From: Flavobacteriales bacterium
GTDB taxonomy: Bacteria; Bacteroidota; Bacteroidia; Flavobacteriales; BACL11
Direction of reading: 5' to 3'
Length of the DNA: 35,353 nt
Assembly: GCA_012960805.1 (NCBI GenBank)
Contig: DUAO01000020.1
Span: forward strand, 1-35,353
The notes beneath the pieces were generated by a model. The model worked only from the letters and a program-made list of their open reading frames with translations, was not told the origin of the DNA and did no database searches. A program made the position numbers and the translations under genes. Of this stretch, positions 9,501-18,713 are shown in pieces. The number at the start of each line of letters is the position of its first letter. Position 1 is the first letter of the stretch.

Positions 9501-12500
9501 AAGCTGCTAATATTGAGTTTGTAGAATTTTGGATGATGGATCCTTTCAATAATGAAGATGGGCAACTCAATCATTCAGGAGGAGATATGTATTTGCATTT
9601 AGGAAATGTATCAGAGGATGTATTAAAAGATGGATATAAAAGTTTTGAGAATGGATTACCTACATCAGCTACTATTGAAGATGTAGACACTACTGCATGG
9701 GGTAGAGTGCCAACTAATTTTTCTATTGTTGAAGCTTTTGATAATGACCCTTCTTCTAGAGAATTTCAAGATGTTGGTATGGATGGCTTGAGAAATGCTG
9801 ATGAAAAACTTTTTTTCGATTCAGTTTATATTCAACAGCTTGTAGTAGCTTATGGGACTAATTCTATCGCATATAAAAATGCAATAGAAGATCCTTCTGC
9901 AGATGATTTTCATTATTTCAGAGGGTCAGATTTTGATAGTAGATCGGAATTAATTTTAGACAGGTATAAGAATTTTAATAATACGGATGGGAATTCTGTA
10001 ACTACCGAGAATTCACCTGAAAGTTATCCTACAGCCGCCTCTTCACAACCTAATACTGAGGATTTAAATAGAGATAATACCCTAAGTGAAATAGAGAGTT
10101 ATTTTCAATATAAGATCAGGTTATTTCCAGAGATGAAGGTTGGAGATAGTCATATTTCAGATGTCCTAGAAACCACTGTAAAAACAGAAAATGGGCAAAC
10201 AAGAAATATAAAATGGTATCAGTTTAGAGTACCAGTTTATCAGCCAGACAATGTGATTGGTGGTATTAGCAATTTTAAATCTATTCGTTTCATGAGGATG
10301 GCATTTACTGATTTTCATCAGCCAATTATCTGTCGTTTTGCTACTCTGGAATTAGTAAGAGGCGAATGGAGACGGTATAATTTTTCTTTAGCTGAACCAG
10401 GTGAATATATTCCTTTGGATGATCAAGGAGAAACCACTTTTGATGTATCGGCTGTAAATATTGAAGAAAATGGAAACCGATCGCCAATCAATTATGTTTT
10501 ACCTCCTGGAATCGAACAAGAGGTAGACAATACAACTACATCATTAAGACAGCAAAATGAGCAATCCTTAGTGCTGAAAGTATGTAATTTGAAAGATGGG
10601 GATTCTCGTGCAGCTTACAAAACAGCCGACATTGATGTGAGGGCTTACAAACGCATAAAAATGTTTGTGCATGCTGAAGGAAAAGAAGATGATTTAAAAG
10701 ATGGAGATTTATCTTGCTTTATTCGTTTGGGTACTGATTTTACGGCTAACTATTATGAGTATGAAATCCCCTTAAAATCAACCCCTTGGTATACAAGTTC
10801 ACCAAATGATATTTGGCCTTTTGAAAACGAAATTGATATTGCTTTTGAAATCTTTCAATTAGCAAAGCAAGAACGGAATTTTAATGGCTCTGATGTTGCT
10901 ATTCCTTACATTAAGTACGCTTCAGGCGGTAAAGTTGCAGTGGTTGGTAATCCGAATTTAGCACAAGTAAAAACTATAATGATTGGGGTTAGGAATCCTA
11001 AAAAAGTAAGTATGAGTTCATCTGATGACGGGCTAGATAAGTGCGGTCAAATATGGGTAAATGAACTTAGACTTACTGATTTTGATGAATACGGTGGCTG
11101 GGCTGCAAACAGTAGGATAACAGCTCGCTTGGCTGATTTTGGGAATGTAACGCTATCAGGAAATATGAGTACTGTTGGTTTTGGGAGTATTGAGAAAAAA
11201 TTAAACGAACGCCAGAAATACAATGCATATCAATATGATTTTTCATCTTCTTTCGATTTAGGTAAGTTTTTTGCTAAGGATTTTGGAGTAAAAGTACCTA
11301 TGTATATTGGGCTTTCAGAATCGGTAAAAAATCCACATTACAATCCTCTTGATCCTGACATCTTATTAACCAACTCATTGAAAGTATTGGATAATACTAT
11401 TGCTAAGGATTCCTTAAAACATATTGTACAGGATTACGTGAAGCGTAAGAGTATTAATTTTACGAATGTAAGGAAAACAAAAACTAATAAAAAAGGACAA
11501 ACAGTAAAAAAACCCCAGGTGTATGATATTGAGAATTTTTCCTTATCATATTCAAAGAATGAAACATTTATCCGTAATATAAATGTTGAGGAAAACCGCA
11601 CTGTCAATTATAGAGGGGCCTTAACCTATAATTTCAACACTCAACCTAAAAATATAAAGCCTTTTGCAAAAGTTAAGTTTCCTAAATCACCTTATTTTAG
11701 ATTGATAAAGGATATTAATTTCAATACTATGCCAAAATCTTTCTCATTCCGTACGGATGTGAATAGAAATTATAATGAAACTCAGCTGAGAAATCTAACC
11801 TCTACTTATGGTAATGCTTATCCTATCGCTCCTACCTACAACAAAATGTTTGAATGGAATAGAATGTATGAATTTAAGTATGATTTAACCCGAACCCTTA
11901 AGTTAGATTTTGCCGTAAATTCAAGGGCAAATATTGATGAGCCTGCAGGAATATTAGAAAAATCAGATCCTTATTATAAAGCTAAGATGGATACAATATG
12001 GAGTAATGTATGGGATTTTGGAAGGCCTACTTCTTATCATCAGGCGTTTAGTATGAACTATCAAGTTCCACTAAACAAAATTCCACTTGTTAATTTTATT
12101 TCTTTAAATACTCGGTATAATTCAAGTTATGATTGGGTTTCTGCACCTCTTGCATTAACGTATTTGGGACATACTATTCAAAATTCAAATGTCAAACAGT
12201 ACAATGGACAGATAAATATGAACACCCTGTACAATAAAGTGCCTTATTTCAAGAAAATAAATCAAAGGAACAGGAGTAAGGCTAAGATGAATAGAAATAG
12301 CACAAATGACAAAAAAAACAAGGTCGAGAAAGAAGATGCTGAAAAGAAAAACAAACATGAGCTTTTCAAGCATTTAACACGCTTTGTATTGAGCGTAAAG
12401 AATATATCTGTTAATTATTCAGAAAATACAGGAACCTTCCTCCCAGGATACTTGAATCAACCTCATTTTTTAGGGCAGGATTGGTCAGCTTTATCCCCAG

Positions 12501-13762
12501 GAATACCTTTTACATTTGGTAGCCAGAGAGATATTAGGGATTATGCAGGCAACAAAGGGTGGATTACTAAAGATTCTACTTTGAATACTTTATACAAAAC
12601 AAATTCTTCCACTAATTTAACTCTAAGAAGTACAGTTGAGCCTATCAAACAATTCAGGATTGAATTAACGGCTAATAAAACCACCTCACTTAATGAAACT
12701 GAGTATTTTAAGTGGGATAATATACAAGATAAATTCAATCATTATAGCCCTATGGAAACAGGAGGCCATAGTATTTCTTTTATTTCTTGGGGTACTGCCT
12801 TTAAAAGTGATAATGACGATTATGAATCCTCAACTTTTAGTCAATTCAGAGGTTATAGAGCAGATATTGCTAGTCAGTTAGCTGCCAATAATTCTAATTT
12901 TAATGGCGGAATTGATCCATTAACAGGATATCCTATTGAACAAACTGTTGTTGGGCAGGATACTATAGTAACAGGAGGTTATGGCGCTACTTCACAAGAA
13001 GTAATGATTCCAGCTTTCTTAGCAGCTTATTCAGGAAGAAATCCTAATAATTCAAAATTAACTGCCTTTCCTGCTATCCCTTTGCCGAATTGGCGAATTA
13101 CTTATGATGGACTAATTCAAATTCCAGCTATCAAAAAAAGATTTAAGACTTTTAGTTTCGCGCATGCTTATCGTTCAACTTATTCTGTGGGCTCATATAC
13201 TACCAATCTCGATTATGGAGATGGCGATCAGATTAACCTAAACAATATGAGTTATCATGTTTCGCGTGAAATTTCACAGGTTACAATTAACGAACAATTT
13301 AGTCCTTTGTTTAAGGTGGATGTGATGTGGAAAAATAGTTTAATAACAAAAGTTGAGATTAAGAAAAGCAGAATTTTAGCATTATCACTTGCAAATAATC
13401 AGCTTACTGAAACTTCAAGTAATGAGTATGTGATTGGTACAGGTTATAGAATACAAGATGTTGAGTTTAAATTTCGATCAGCAGGAAGAGGAAAGAAACT
13501 TTCAAGTGATTTGGATTTGAAATTGGACTTAAATATTCGGAATAATAAAACTGTTATTCGTAAAGTTATTGAAGATCAAGAGCAAATTACTATGGGACAA
13601 AGGATTATTAGTCTTAAGTTTTCGGCTGATTACGTATTAAATCAAAGGTTGAATGTCAAGGTTTTTTATGATAGAGTAGTAACTAACCCGTTTATTTCAA
13701 CTACTTTTCCTGGAGCAATTACTAATGCAGGATTTAGTTTGCGATTTACCTTGGCTGGATAA
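6581..13762 (+). CDS. sprA: SprA/SOV: T9SS outer-membrane translocon and gliding motility protein (2393 aa)
   Basis: Very large secreted protein with TTG start 15 nt after ruvA; SAELIFGLKINRLDNPQLPEEQRKTTSFDFQEKIQINVIGKIGDKLKLTTNFNTESTFDFENQMKLEYTGYEDEIIKKLEVGNVSLPLNGTLITGSQSLFGFKTQLQFG is characteristic of SprA; ends in an aromatic beta-strand-like FSLRFTLAG. Confidence 0.96.
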   Translation: MKKAIFYNISFLFFALIFSVSVLAQSASDSSLAFPFSGSQSGGLFMGTPPNISSEVNYDFTNNQYFIQNKIGGLDAGKPRTFGFKEYQQYKLNKSIAEYWDLKSGERKGNQSSVFGFPKLFIPGQAFDRIFGGNAVDIRPQGSAELIFGLKINRLDNPQLPEEQRKTTSFDFQEKIQINVIGKIGDKLKLTTNFNTESTFDFENQMKLEYTGYEDEIIKKLEVGNVSLPLNGTLITGSQSLFGFKTQLQFGRTTITGILSQQKSTTSEIEVSGGAQTSEFDVYADQYEANKHFFLAHYFKDNYDIALENLPFVNSPISITKVEVWVTNKTGTTNDTRNIVSFLDLGENSQNIYNSTFVTAQGGWGQYDQYPVMGSPATNPPYQYASNNLYQNLLDNYNIRNINDVNSVLNSGLGIFNGQDYEKLERARKLSESEFTVHNQLGYISLNQALNNDEVLAVAFQYTIGSQTFQVGELTSTGPNAPDVLIVKLLKGTNFTPSLPNWDLMMKNIYALGAYQMSRDGFVLDVVYENTEESGALTNYLGEGNLQGIPLIKVLNLDRLNQQMDIQPDGVFDFIEGITARSSNGRVIFPVREPFGSHLYNKINDPTLAKKYVYQALYDSTLTVAQQYPELNKFRLKGTYQSSSGAEIRLNAMNVPEGSVTVTAGSQKLTENQDYTVDYMLGRVTIINEGILNSGVPIKISLENNSLFGIQNKTLVGLHADYEINKDFLIGATMLNLTERPYTTKINTGEEPISNTIWGLDGNYQTEVPWLTRAVDWLPLLETKAKSRLIATAEFAHLIPGHHSAVGDKGVSYIDDFESSRTSIDIKNMGAWRMASIPEKQEDIFENSAVNDNLSLGYKRAKLAWYTIDPLFFRSTSITPPNVNKTITLANGNTVAQQSYHYAREVLETEVFPNKDPDLGSQITNLAILDLAYYPTERGPNNYTVNGLNADGKLNNASENWAGIMRKLETNDFEAANIEFVEFWMMDPFNNEDGQLNHSGGDMYLHLGNVSEDVLKDGYKSFENGLPTSATIEDVDTTAWGRVPTNFSIVEAFDNDPSSREFQDVGMDGLRNADEKLFFDSVYIQQLVVAYGTNSIAYKNAIEDPSADDFHYFRGSDFDSRSELILDRYKNFNNTDGNSVTTENSPESYPTAASSQPNTEDLNRDNTLSEIESYFQYKIRLFPEMKVGDSHISDVLETTVKTENGQTRNIKWYQFRVPVYQPDNVIGGISNFKSIRFMRMAFTDFHQPIICRFATLELVRGEWRRYNFSLAEPGEYIPLDDQGETTFDVSAVNIEENGNRSPINYVLPPGIEQEVDNTTTSLRQQNEQSLVLKVCNLKDGDSRAAYKTADIDVRAYKRIKMFVHAEGKEDDLKDGDLSCFIRLGTDFTANYYEYEIPLKSTPWYTSSPNDIWPFENEIDIAFEIFQLAKQERNFNGSDVAIPYIKYASGGKVAVVGNPNLAQVKTIMIGVRNPKKVSMSSSDDGLDKCGQIWVNELRLTDFDEYGGWAANSRITARLADFGNVTLSGNMSTVGFGSIEKKLNERQKYNAYQYDFSSSFDLGKFFAKDFGVKVPMYIGLSESVKNPHYNPLDPDILLTNSLKVLDNTIAKDSLKHIVQDYVKRKSINFTNVRKTKTNKKGQTVKKPQVYDIENFSLSYSKNETFIRNINVEENRTVNYRGALTYNFNTQPKNIKPFAKVKFPKSPYFRLIKDINFNTMPKSFSFRTDVNRNYNETQLRNLTSTYGNAYPIAPTYNKMFEWNRMYEFKYDLTRTLKLDFAVNSRANIDEPAGILEKSDPYYKAKMDTIWSNVWDFGRPTSYHQAFSMNYQVPLNKIPLVNFISLNTRYNSSYDWVSAPLALTYLGHTIQNSNVKQYNGQINMNTLYNKVPYFKKINQRNRSKAKMNRNSTNDKKNKVEKEDAEKKNKHELFKHLTRFVLSVKNISVNYSENTGTFLPGYLNQPHFLGQDWSALSPGIPFTFGSQRDIRDYAGNKGWITKDSTLNTLYKTNSSTNLTLRSTVEPIKQFRIELTANKTTSLNETEYFKWDNIQDKFNHYSPMETGGHSISFISWGTAFKSDNDDYESSTFSQFRGYRADIASQLAANNSNFNGGIDPLTGYPIEQTVVGQDTIVTGGYGATSQEVMIPAFLAAYSGRNPNNSKLTAFPAIPLPNWRITYDGLIQIPAIKKRFKTFSFAHAYRSTYSVGSYTTNLDYGDGDQINLNNMSYHVSREISQVTINEQFSPLFKVDVMWKNSLITKVEIKKSRILALSLANNQLTETSSNEYVIGTGYRIQDVEFKFRSAGRGKKLSSDLDLKLDLNIRNNKTVIRKVIEDQEQITMGQRIISLKFSADYVLNQRLNVKVFYDRVVTNPFISTTFPGAITNAGFSLRFTLAG

Positions 13763-13785
13763 TCTTGTTAGATAACAAAAAAATG

Positions 13786-13793
13786 TATTTTTG
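13786..13793 (+). promoter_or_regulatory. Candidate -7 box (TATTTTTG) for gcvH
   Basis: TAnnTTTG 14 nt before gcvH ATG, with TTG at 13765-13767 about 18 nt upstream. Confidence 0.4.
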
Positions 13794-13806
13794 AAAAAAA
13801 TAATAA

Positions 13807-14184
13807 ATGGAATTTCCAAAAGAATTGAAGTACACTAAAGATCATGAATGGTTAAGGATTGAAGAGAATGAGGCTATAATAGGAATCACTGAATTCGCGC
13901 AAGGTGAACTTGGTGATATTGTATTTATTGATATTGATTCTGAAGGAGAAACCTTAGAAAAAGAAGAAGTTTTTGGTTCAATTGAGGCTGTAAAAACAGT
14001 TTCTGATCTATTCATGCCAATAAATGGTAAGGTTTTATCGTTTAATAAGAAACTTGAGGATCAACCAGAATTAATAAATACCGATCCTTATACTGAGGGG
14101 TGGATAATTAAAATAACTATTTTAGATGTTGCCGAAATAGATGAATTGCTTGATGCTTCAGCATATCAAGAATTAATAGGATAA
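13807..14184 (+). CDS. gcvH: Glycine cleavage system H protein
   Basis: [38 protein letters not shown]...[50 protein letters not shown]; lipoyl-lysine context ESVKT-like EAVKT. Confidence 0.97.
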   Translation: MEFPKELKYTKDHEWLRIEENEAIIGITEFAQGELGDIVFIDIDSEGETLEKEEVFGSIEAVKTVSDLFMPINGKVLSFNKKLEDQPELINTDPYTEGWIIKITILDVAEIDELLDASAYQELIG

Positions 14185-14196
14185 AAATAATATATT

Positions 14197-14847
14197 ATGG
14201 AATCAAAAAAAAATCCAAAACTAAATTTAGAAAGAAAAAGAGGACTGTTTTTACAAATAGGCTTAGTAATTGCTTTATTGATAGTACTAGCGGCTTTTGA
14301 ATATAAGAGTTACGAAAAATCAGTTTATAATCTAGGTCAATTAAATTTGGATGATTTGGAAGAAGAAATTATTCCAATTACTAAACAAGAGCTGAAGCCC
14401 CCACCTCCAGCCCCACCTCCCCCACCGGAAGTGATAGAAATTGTTGAAGATGAGGTAGAGATTGAGAACGAAATTGAGATTGAAGATACTGAGTCGGATG
14501 AAGATCTTGAGATTATTGAAGAAGATGATGATGAAGTCTTTATGGTGGTTGAGAGTATGCCCGTGTTTCCTGGCGGAGATTTAGGATTAATGAAATATAT
14601 TCAGAAAAATGTAAAATATCCTCCAATAGCTAAAGAGTATAATATTACCGGTAAAGTTTATATAAGCTTTATCGTAGATAAGTCAGGCTCTGTAACCAAT
14701 GTAAAAGTTGTCAGAGGAGTTGATAAAAACTTAGATGCTGAAGCAGTTAGGGTTATAAAATCATTGCCTAAATATAAACCAGGCAAACAAAGAGGAAAGC
14801 CGGTAAGAGTAATGTTTACTGTCCCTATTAACTTCACGTTAAATTAA
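14197..14847 (+). CDS. Energy transducer TonB family protein
   Basis: Single N-terminal TM; PPPPAPPPPPE proline stretch; acidic linker; C-terminal FPGGDLGLMKYIQKNVKYPPIAKEYNITGKVYISFIVDKSGSVTNVKVVRGVDKNLDAEAVRVIKSLPKYKPGKQRGKPVRVMFTVPINFTL. Confidence 0.93.
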   Translation: MESKKNPKLNLERKRGLFLQIGLVIALLIVLAAFEYKSYEKSVYNLGQLNLDDLEEEIIPITKQELKPPPPAPPPPPEVIEIVEDEVEIENEIEIEDTESDEDLEIIEEDDDEVFMVVESMPVFPGGDLGLMKYIQKNVKYPPIAKEYNITGKVYISFIVDKSGSVTNVKVVRGVDKNLDAEAVRVIKSLPKYKPGKQRGKPVRVMFTVPINFTLN

Positions 14848-14862
14848 TAAAATAGAGATATT

Positions 14863-14891
14863 AAAAAAGCCAGATACTTCTGGCTTTTTTT
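14863..14891. terminator. Bidirectional terminator between convergent TonB-like gene and cysN
   Basis: aaaaaaGCCAGAtactTCTGGCttttttt, symmetric A and T tracts, in the 67-nt convergent gap. Confidence 0.85.
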
Positions 14892-14914
14892 AATACTTAT
14901 TTTTTTGGTATGAT

Positions 14915-16183
14915 TTAAATAATCATTCCAGCAGCAACCGTTTCATTTGTTGCTTCATCTACCAAGATAATACTTCCTGTGTTTCTGTTTCTTCTGTAGC
15001 TGTCAAAAAATAAAGGTTTAGTGGTGCGGATGGTAATTCTACCAATATCGTTCATGCTAATTTCTTTATCATCTTCTAATCTGTGTAAAGTATTGATATC
15101 CATTTTATAGTTTACTTCTTTAATGACACATCTTGCTGTTTGGCTAGTATGACGGATAGTATACTTTCCTCCTATCATCATTTTTTTCTCATGCATCCAA
15201 CAAATCATAAGGTCAATATTTTGCTCAACAGTTGGTTTATTGTTTTTTCTCACCAACATATCTCCTCTACTGATATCGATATCATTTGTTAAAGTCATAC
15301 AAACTGACATTGGTGAAAATGCTTCTTCTACTTCACCGTCAAAAGTATCAATTGATTTAATTTTTGAAGTAAATCCTGAAGGGAGTACAATTACTTCATC
15401 TCCTGGCTTGAAAACGCCTCCCTCAATTCTTCCTGCATACCCTCTGTAATCAGGAAATTCTACTGATTGAGGACGCACAACATATTGTACAGGGAATCTG
15501 CAATCCACATGATTATGATCCGAACCTATATGAATATTTTCCAAAAGATGCATTAAAGTAGAGCCGTCATACCAATCCATATTTACTGAACGATCCACTA
15601 CATTATCTCCATTTAAAGCAGAAATTGGAATAAAGCGAACATCCTTAATCTCTAATTTTGAAGCAAAATCTTCAAAATCAGCTTTGATTTTCTTATAAGC
15701 TTCTTGGCTGTAATCCACTAAATCCATTTTATTTACACAAACTGCAATGTGAGGAATTTGTAAAAGAGATGCAATAAATGCATGTCTTTTAGTTTGTTCA
15801 ATCACTCCATGTCTTGCGTCTACTAAAAGTAAAGCAAGGTTTGCAGTTGATGCTCCTGTAACCATATTACGGGTATACTGAATGTGACCAGGAGTGTCTG
15901 CAATAATGAATTTTCTTTTTGGAGTAGCAAAGTATCTGTAGGCAACATCAATCGTAATTCCCTGCTCTCTTTCTGAGCGTAATCCATCAGTTAATAGTGC
16001 TAGATTTACGCCCTCTTCTCCTCTTTGTTTGCTTGTTTCTTCCAGCAATTCCATCTGATCTTCAAAAATAGCTTTACTATCGTAAAGTAATCTTCCGATC
16101 AAAGTACTTTTTCCATCATCAACACTTCCCGCAGTAGTGAAGCGCAATAACTCCATATCTAAATATCCTTTCGTCTCGCTCAT
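14915..16183 (-). CDS. cysN: Sulfate adenylyltransferase subunit 1 (ATP sulfurylase GTPase)
   Basis: RFTTAGSVDDGKSTLIGRLLYDSKAIFEDQ; ADTPGHIQYTRNMVTGAS; NKMDLVDYS. No fused APS kinase domain. Confidence 0.96.
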   Translation of the reverse strand: MSETKGYLDMELLRFTTAGSVDDGKSTLIGRLLYDSKAIFEDQMELLEETSKQRGEEGVNLALLTDGLRSEREQGITIDVAYRYFATPKRKFIIADTPGHIQYTRNMVTGASTANLALLLVDARHGVIEQTKRHAFIASLLQIPHIAVCVNKMDLVDYSQEAYKKIKADFEDFASKLEIKDVRFIPISALNGDNVVDRSVNMDWYDGSTLMHLLENIHIGSDHNHVDCRFPVQYVVRPQSVEFPDYRGYAGRIEGGVFKPGDEVIVLPSGFTSKIKSIDTFDGEVEEAFSPMSVCMTLTNDIDISRGDMLVRKNNKPTVEQNIDLMICWMHEKKMMIGGKYTIRHTSQTARCVIKEVNYKMDINTLHRLEDDKEISMNDIGRITIRTTKPLFFDSYRRNRNTGSIILVDEATNETVAAGMII

Positions 16184-16193
16184 AATTTGGTTT

Positions 16194-17099
16194 TTAAAAA
16201 TACCCTTCTTTTTTTCTGTCTTCCATGGCTGCTTCCGATTTTTTATCGTCTGCTCTTCCGCCTCTTTCCGTAACTCTTGTTGATGCTACTTCTTCAATAA
16301 TTTTTTCTAAAGTTGCTGCATCTGATTCTGCAACACCAGTACAAGTCATATCTCCGATTGTTCTGCATCTAATTGTTCTTTCTTCCCAATTTTCATTGTT
16401 TTTTAGTTGGATATAATCACACTTACCAAGTAGTACCCCATTCCTGTTTACTATTTCTCTTTTGTGTGAGAAATATAATGATGGTAATTCAATTTTTTCT
16501 TGTAGAATATATTGCCAAACATCCATTTCTGTCCAGTTAGAAATTGGAAAAATTCTAAAATGTTCTCCCATTTTCTTTTTTCCATTGAAAAGATTCCAAA
16601 GTTCTGGTCTTTGATTTTTCGGATCCCATTGTCCGAATTCATCTCTATGTGAAAAGAATCTTTCTTTAGCTCTTGCTTTTTCTTCATCTCTTCTGGCTCC
16701 TCCCATAGCGCAATCGTATTTTCCTTCCTCTAATCCTTCTAAAAGAGTAATAGTTTGCAATCCGTTTCTTGATGGGTTTGGGCCTGTTTCTTCCACGGCC
16801 GTTCCTTTATCAATTGAATCTTGAACATATTTTACAATAAGAGTTTCTCCAGTCTCTTCTATTAATCTGTCTCTAAACTCAATAGTTTCAGGGAAGTTGT
16901 GTCCTGTATCCACATGCATTAAAGGAAATGGGACTTTTCCTGGGTGAAACGCCTTTCTGGCAAGATGGAACATGATAATAGAATCTTTTCCTCCAGAAAA
17001 TAACATTACAGGTTTTTCGAATTGTGCTGCTACTTCTCTAAGAATGAAAATTGCTTCCGATTCTAGCTGCTTTAAGTGTGTTAAATTATACGAACTCAT
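16194..17099 (-). CDS. cysD: Sulfate adenylyltransferase subunit 2
   Basis: LESEAIFILREVAAQFEKPVMLFSGGKDSIIMFHLARKAFHPGKVPFPLMHVDTGHNFPE; C-terminal RVTERGGRADDKKSEAAMEDRKKEGYF. Confidence 0.98.
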   Translation of the reverse strand: MSSYNLTHLKQLESEAIFILREVAAQFEKPVMLFSGGKDSIIMFHLARKAFHPGKVPFPLMHVDTGHNFPETIEFRDRLIEETGETLIVKYVQDSIDKGTAVEETGPNPSRNGLQTITLLEGLEEGKYDCAMGGARRDEEKARAKERFFSHRDEFGQWDPKNQRPELWNLFNGKKKMGEHFRIFPISNWTEMDVWQYILQEKIELPSLYFSHKREIVNRNGVLLGKCDYIQLKNNENWEERTIRCRTIGDMTCTGVAESDAATLEKIIEEVASTRVTERGGRADDKKSEAAMEDRKKEGYF

Positions 17100-17103
17100 T
17101 TTT

Positions 17104-17712
17104 TTACTTGTTTTTTATTTTTGGCAATATATAGTCTAGAACTTTCTGTACTGAATCATCTATTGATAATTCAGAGGTATTTATTTCTAACTCAGGATTT
17201 TCAGGAGCTTCAAATGGCGCGCTTATTCCTGTAAAATCTTTAATTTCTCCTGCTCTTGCTTTCTTGTATAACCCTTTAATATCTCTATCTTCACAAGTTT
17301 CAATAGATGCATTTATGTAAACTTCTATAAAATTTTCTGATCCAATTATCTCTTCCGCGATTTTTCGTATTGCAATAGTAGGACTCACGAAACAATTAAG
17401 CGTTACTATCCCGCAATTCATAAATAATTTAGAAACTTCAGCAATTCTTCTGATGTTTTCCGCTCTGTCTTCTGATGAAAAAGTAAGATTATTGCTTATT
17501 CCTACACGAATATTGTCGCCATCCAAAAGTTGATTGAGAATGCCTTTTGAATGCAAATATCTTTCTACCCCTTTTGCAATTGTAGTTTTTCCAGAGCCTG
17601 AAAGTCCAGTCATCCAGATTACTTTTGCATTTTGTTGCAATAGTACTTCTTTATCCTCTCTTTGTAGGATATCGTCAAAAATTGGAAATAAATTACCTTT
17701 GGATTTTTTCAT
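17104..17712 (-). CDS. cysC: Adenylyl-sulfate (APS) kinase
   Basis: VIWMTGLSGSGKTTIAKGVERYLHSKGILNQLLDGDNIRVGISNNLTFSSEDRAENIRRIAEVSKLFMNCGIVTLNCFVSPT; KARAGEIKDFTGISAPFEAPENPEL. Confidence 0.97.
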   Translation of the reverse strand: MKKSKGNLFPIFDDILQREDKEVLLQQNAKVIWMTGLSGSGKTTIAKGVERYLHSKGILNQLLDGDNIRVGISNNLTFSSEDRAENIRRIAEVSKLFMNCGIVTLNCFVSPTIAIRKIAEEIIGSENFIEVYINASIETCEDRDIKGLYKKARAGEIKDFTGISAPFEAPENPELEINTSELSIDDSVQKVLDYILPKIKNK

Positions 17713-17723
17713 ATTTAAGTCGG

Positions 17724-17731
17724 CAAATTTA
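17724..17731 (-). promoter_or_regulatory. Candidate -7 box (TAAATTTG) for cysCDN operon
   Basis: caaattta on plus strand, 12 nt upstream of cysC ATG; no clear -33 TTG noted. Confidence 0.3.
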
Positions 17732-17778
17732 ACAAAAATTTATGAATTATTATTAAGATGTATTAAGGATAAAATTCT

Positions 17779-17786
17779 TAAATTTG
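17779..17786 (+). promoter_or_regulatory. Candidate -7 box (TAAATTTG) for the deoC-to-glycan operon
   Basis: TAAATTTG in the divergent cysC/deoC gap, same octamer as the candidate minus-strand box; no clear -33 TTG noted. Confidence 0.35.
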
Positions 17787-17810
17787 GGCAATTATATTTA
17801 AAATAGTATT

Positions 17811-18710
17811 TTGAATTTTCCAGATTTAGAAAAGACACTAAAAATTGATAAAGTTGGGGTGCATGAAAGAGTAAATCGATTTTGCAAAAGAAGTATAAAA
17901 ACTTCAGCAAAAACACATGGCTTACATCTTGCGCTCAGTATGATTGATTTAACAACTTTGGAAGGGAAAGATACTCCTAAAAAAGTAGTTCAACTTTGTT
18001 ATAAAGCTCAACATTTACATGATTCAATGCTTGATTTACCAACTGTAGCTGCGGTTTGTGTATATCCAACTTTGGTAGGAGTTGCAAAAAAAGAACTAAT
18101 AGGAAGCGGGATAAATGTAGCTTCAGTGGCTACTGCATTTCCTAGCGGACAATCTACTTTAGAAGTTAAATTAAACGATACTAAATTTGCTGTCGATCAA
18201 GGAGCGGATGAAGTAGATATGGTAATTTCTAGAGGAAATTTTTTAGCTGGAGAATATAATTTTGTTTTTGACGAAATCGCTGCAATAAAAGAGGCGTGTG
18301 GAAAAGCTCATCTGAAAGTAATATTAGAAACTGGAGAATTGGATACTTTAGATAATGTGAGAAAAGCAAGTGATATCGCAATGTATGCTGGGGCAGATTT
18401 TATTAAAACTTCAACAGGAAAAATCAGTCCGGCAGCTACTATGTCAGTTACCTATGTAATGTTAGTGGCTATAAAAGATTATTGTAAAAAAACAGGAATT
18501 AAAATAGGAATGAAGCCAGCAGGAGGAATTTTAACCGCCAAACAATCTTTGCAATATTTAGTGATGTTAAAGGAAACTCTTGGTGATAGCTGGATGAATA
18601 AGGATTTATTTCGTTTTGGAGCGAGTCGATTGGCAAATGATATTTTAATGCAACTAGAAAAACAAGAAAGCGGAATTTACCAATCCTTGGATTATTTTTC
18701 AAAAGATTAA
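17811..18710 (+). CDS. deoC: Deoxyribose-phosphate aldolase
   Basis: TTG start; VAAVCVYPTLVGVAKKELIGSGINVASVATAFPSGQSTLEVKLNDTKFAVDQGADEVDMVISRG; VILETGELDT; GADFIKTSTGK (Schiff-base Lys). Confidence 0.94.
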   Translation: MNFPDLEKTLKIDKVGVHERVNRFCKRSIKTSAKTHGLHLALSMIDLTTLEGKDTPKKVVQLCYKAQHLHDSMLDLPTVAAVCVYPTLVGVAKKELIGSGINVASVATAFPSGQSTLEVKLNDTKFAVDQGADEVDMVISRGNFLAGEYNFVFDEIAAIKEACGKAHLKVILETGELDTLDNVRKASDIAMYAGADFIKTSTGKISPAATMSVTYVMLVAIKDYCKKTGIKIGMKPAGGILTAKQSLQYLVMLKETLGDSWMNKDLFRFGASRLANDILMQLEKQESGIYQSLDYFSKD

Positions 18711-18713
18711 AAG

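Noticed and set aside
12185-12881. Short ORFs (62-65 aa) on both strands inside sprA
   Set aside because: Out-of-frame or antisense to a clear sprA reading frame; low-complexity hydrophobic translations typical of AT-rich antisense sequence.
14915-17712. cysCDN as ordinary cysteine-biosynthesis genes
   Set aside because: Not excluded, but no sulfite-reduction genes are in view and five sulfotransferases plus cysQ are adjacent, so sulfation is the better reading; genome-wide check needed.
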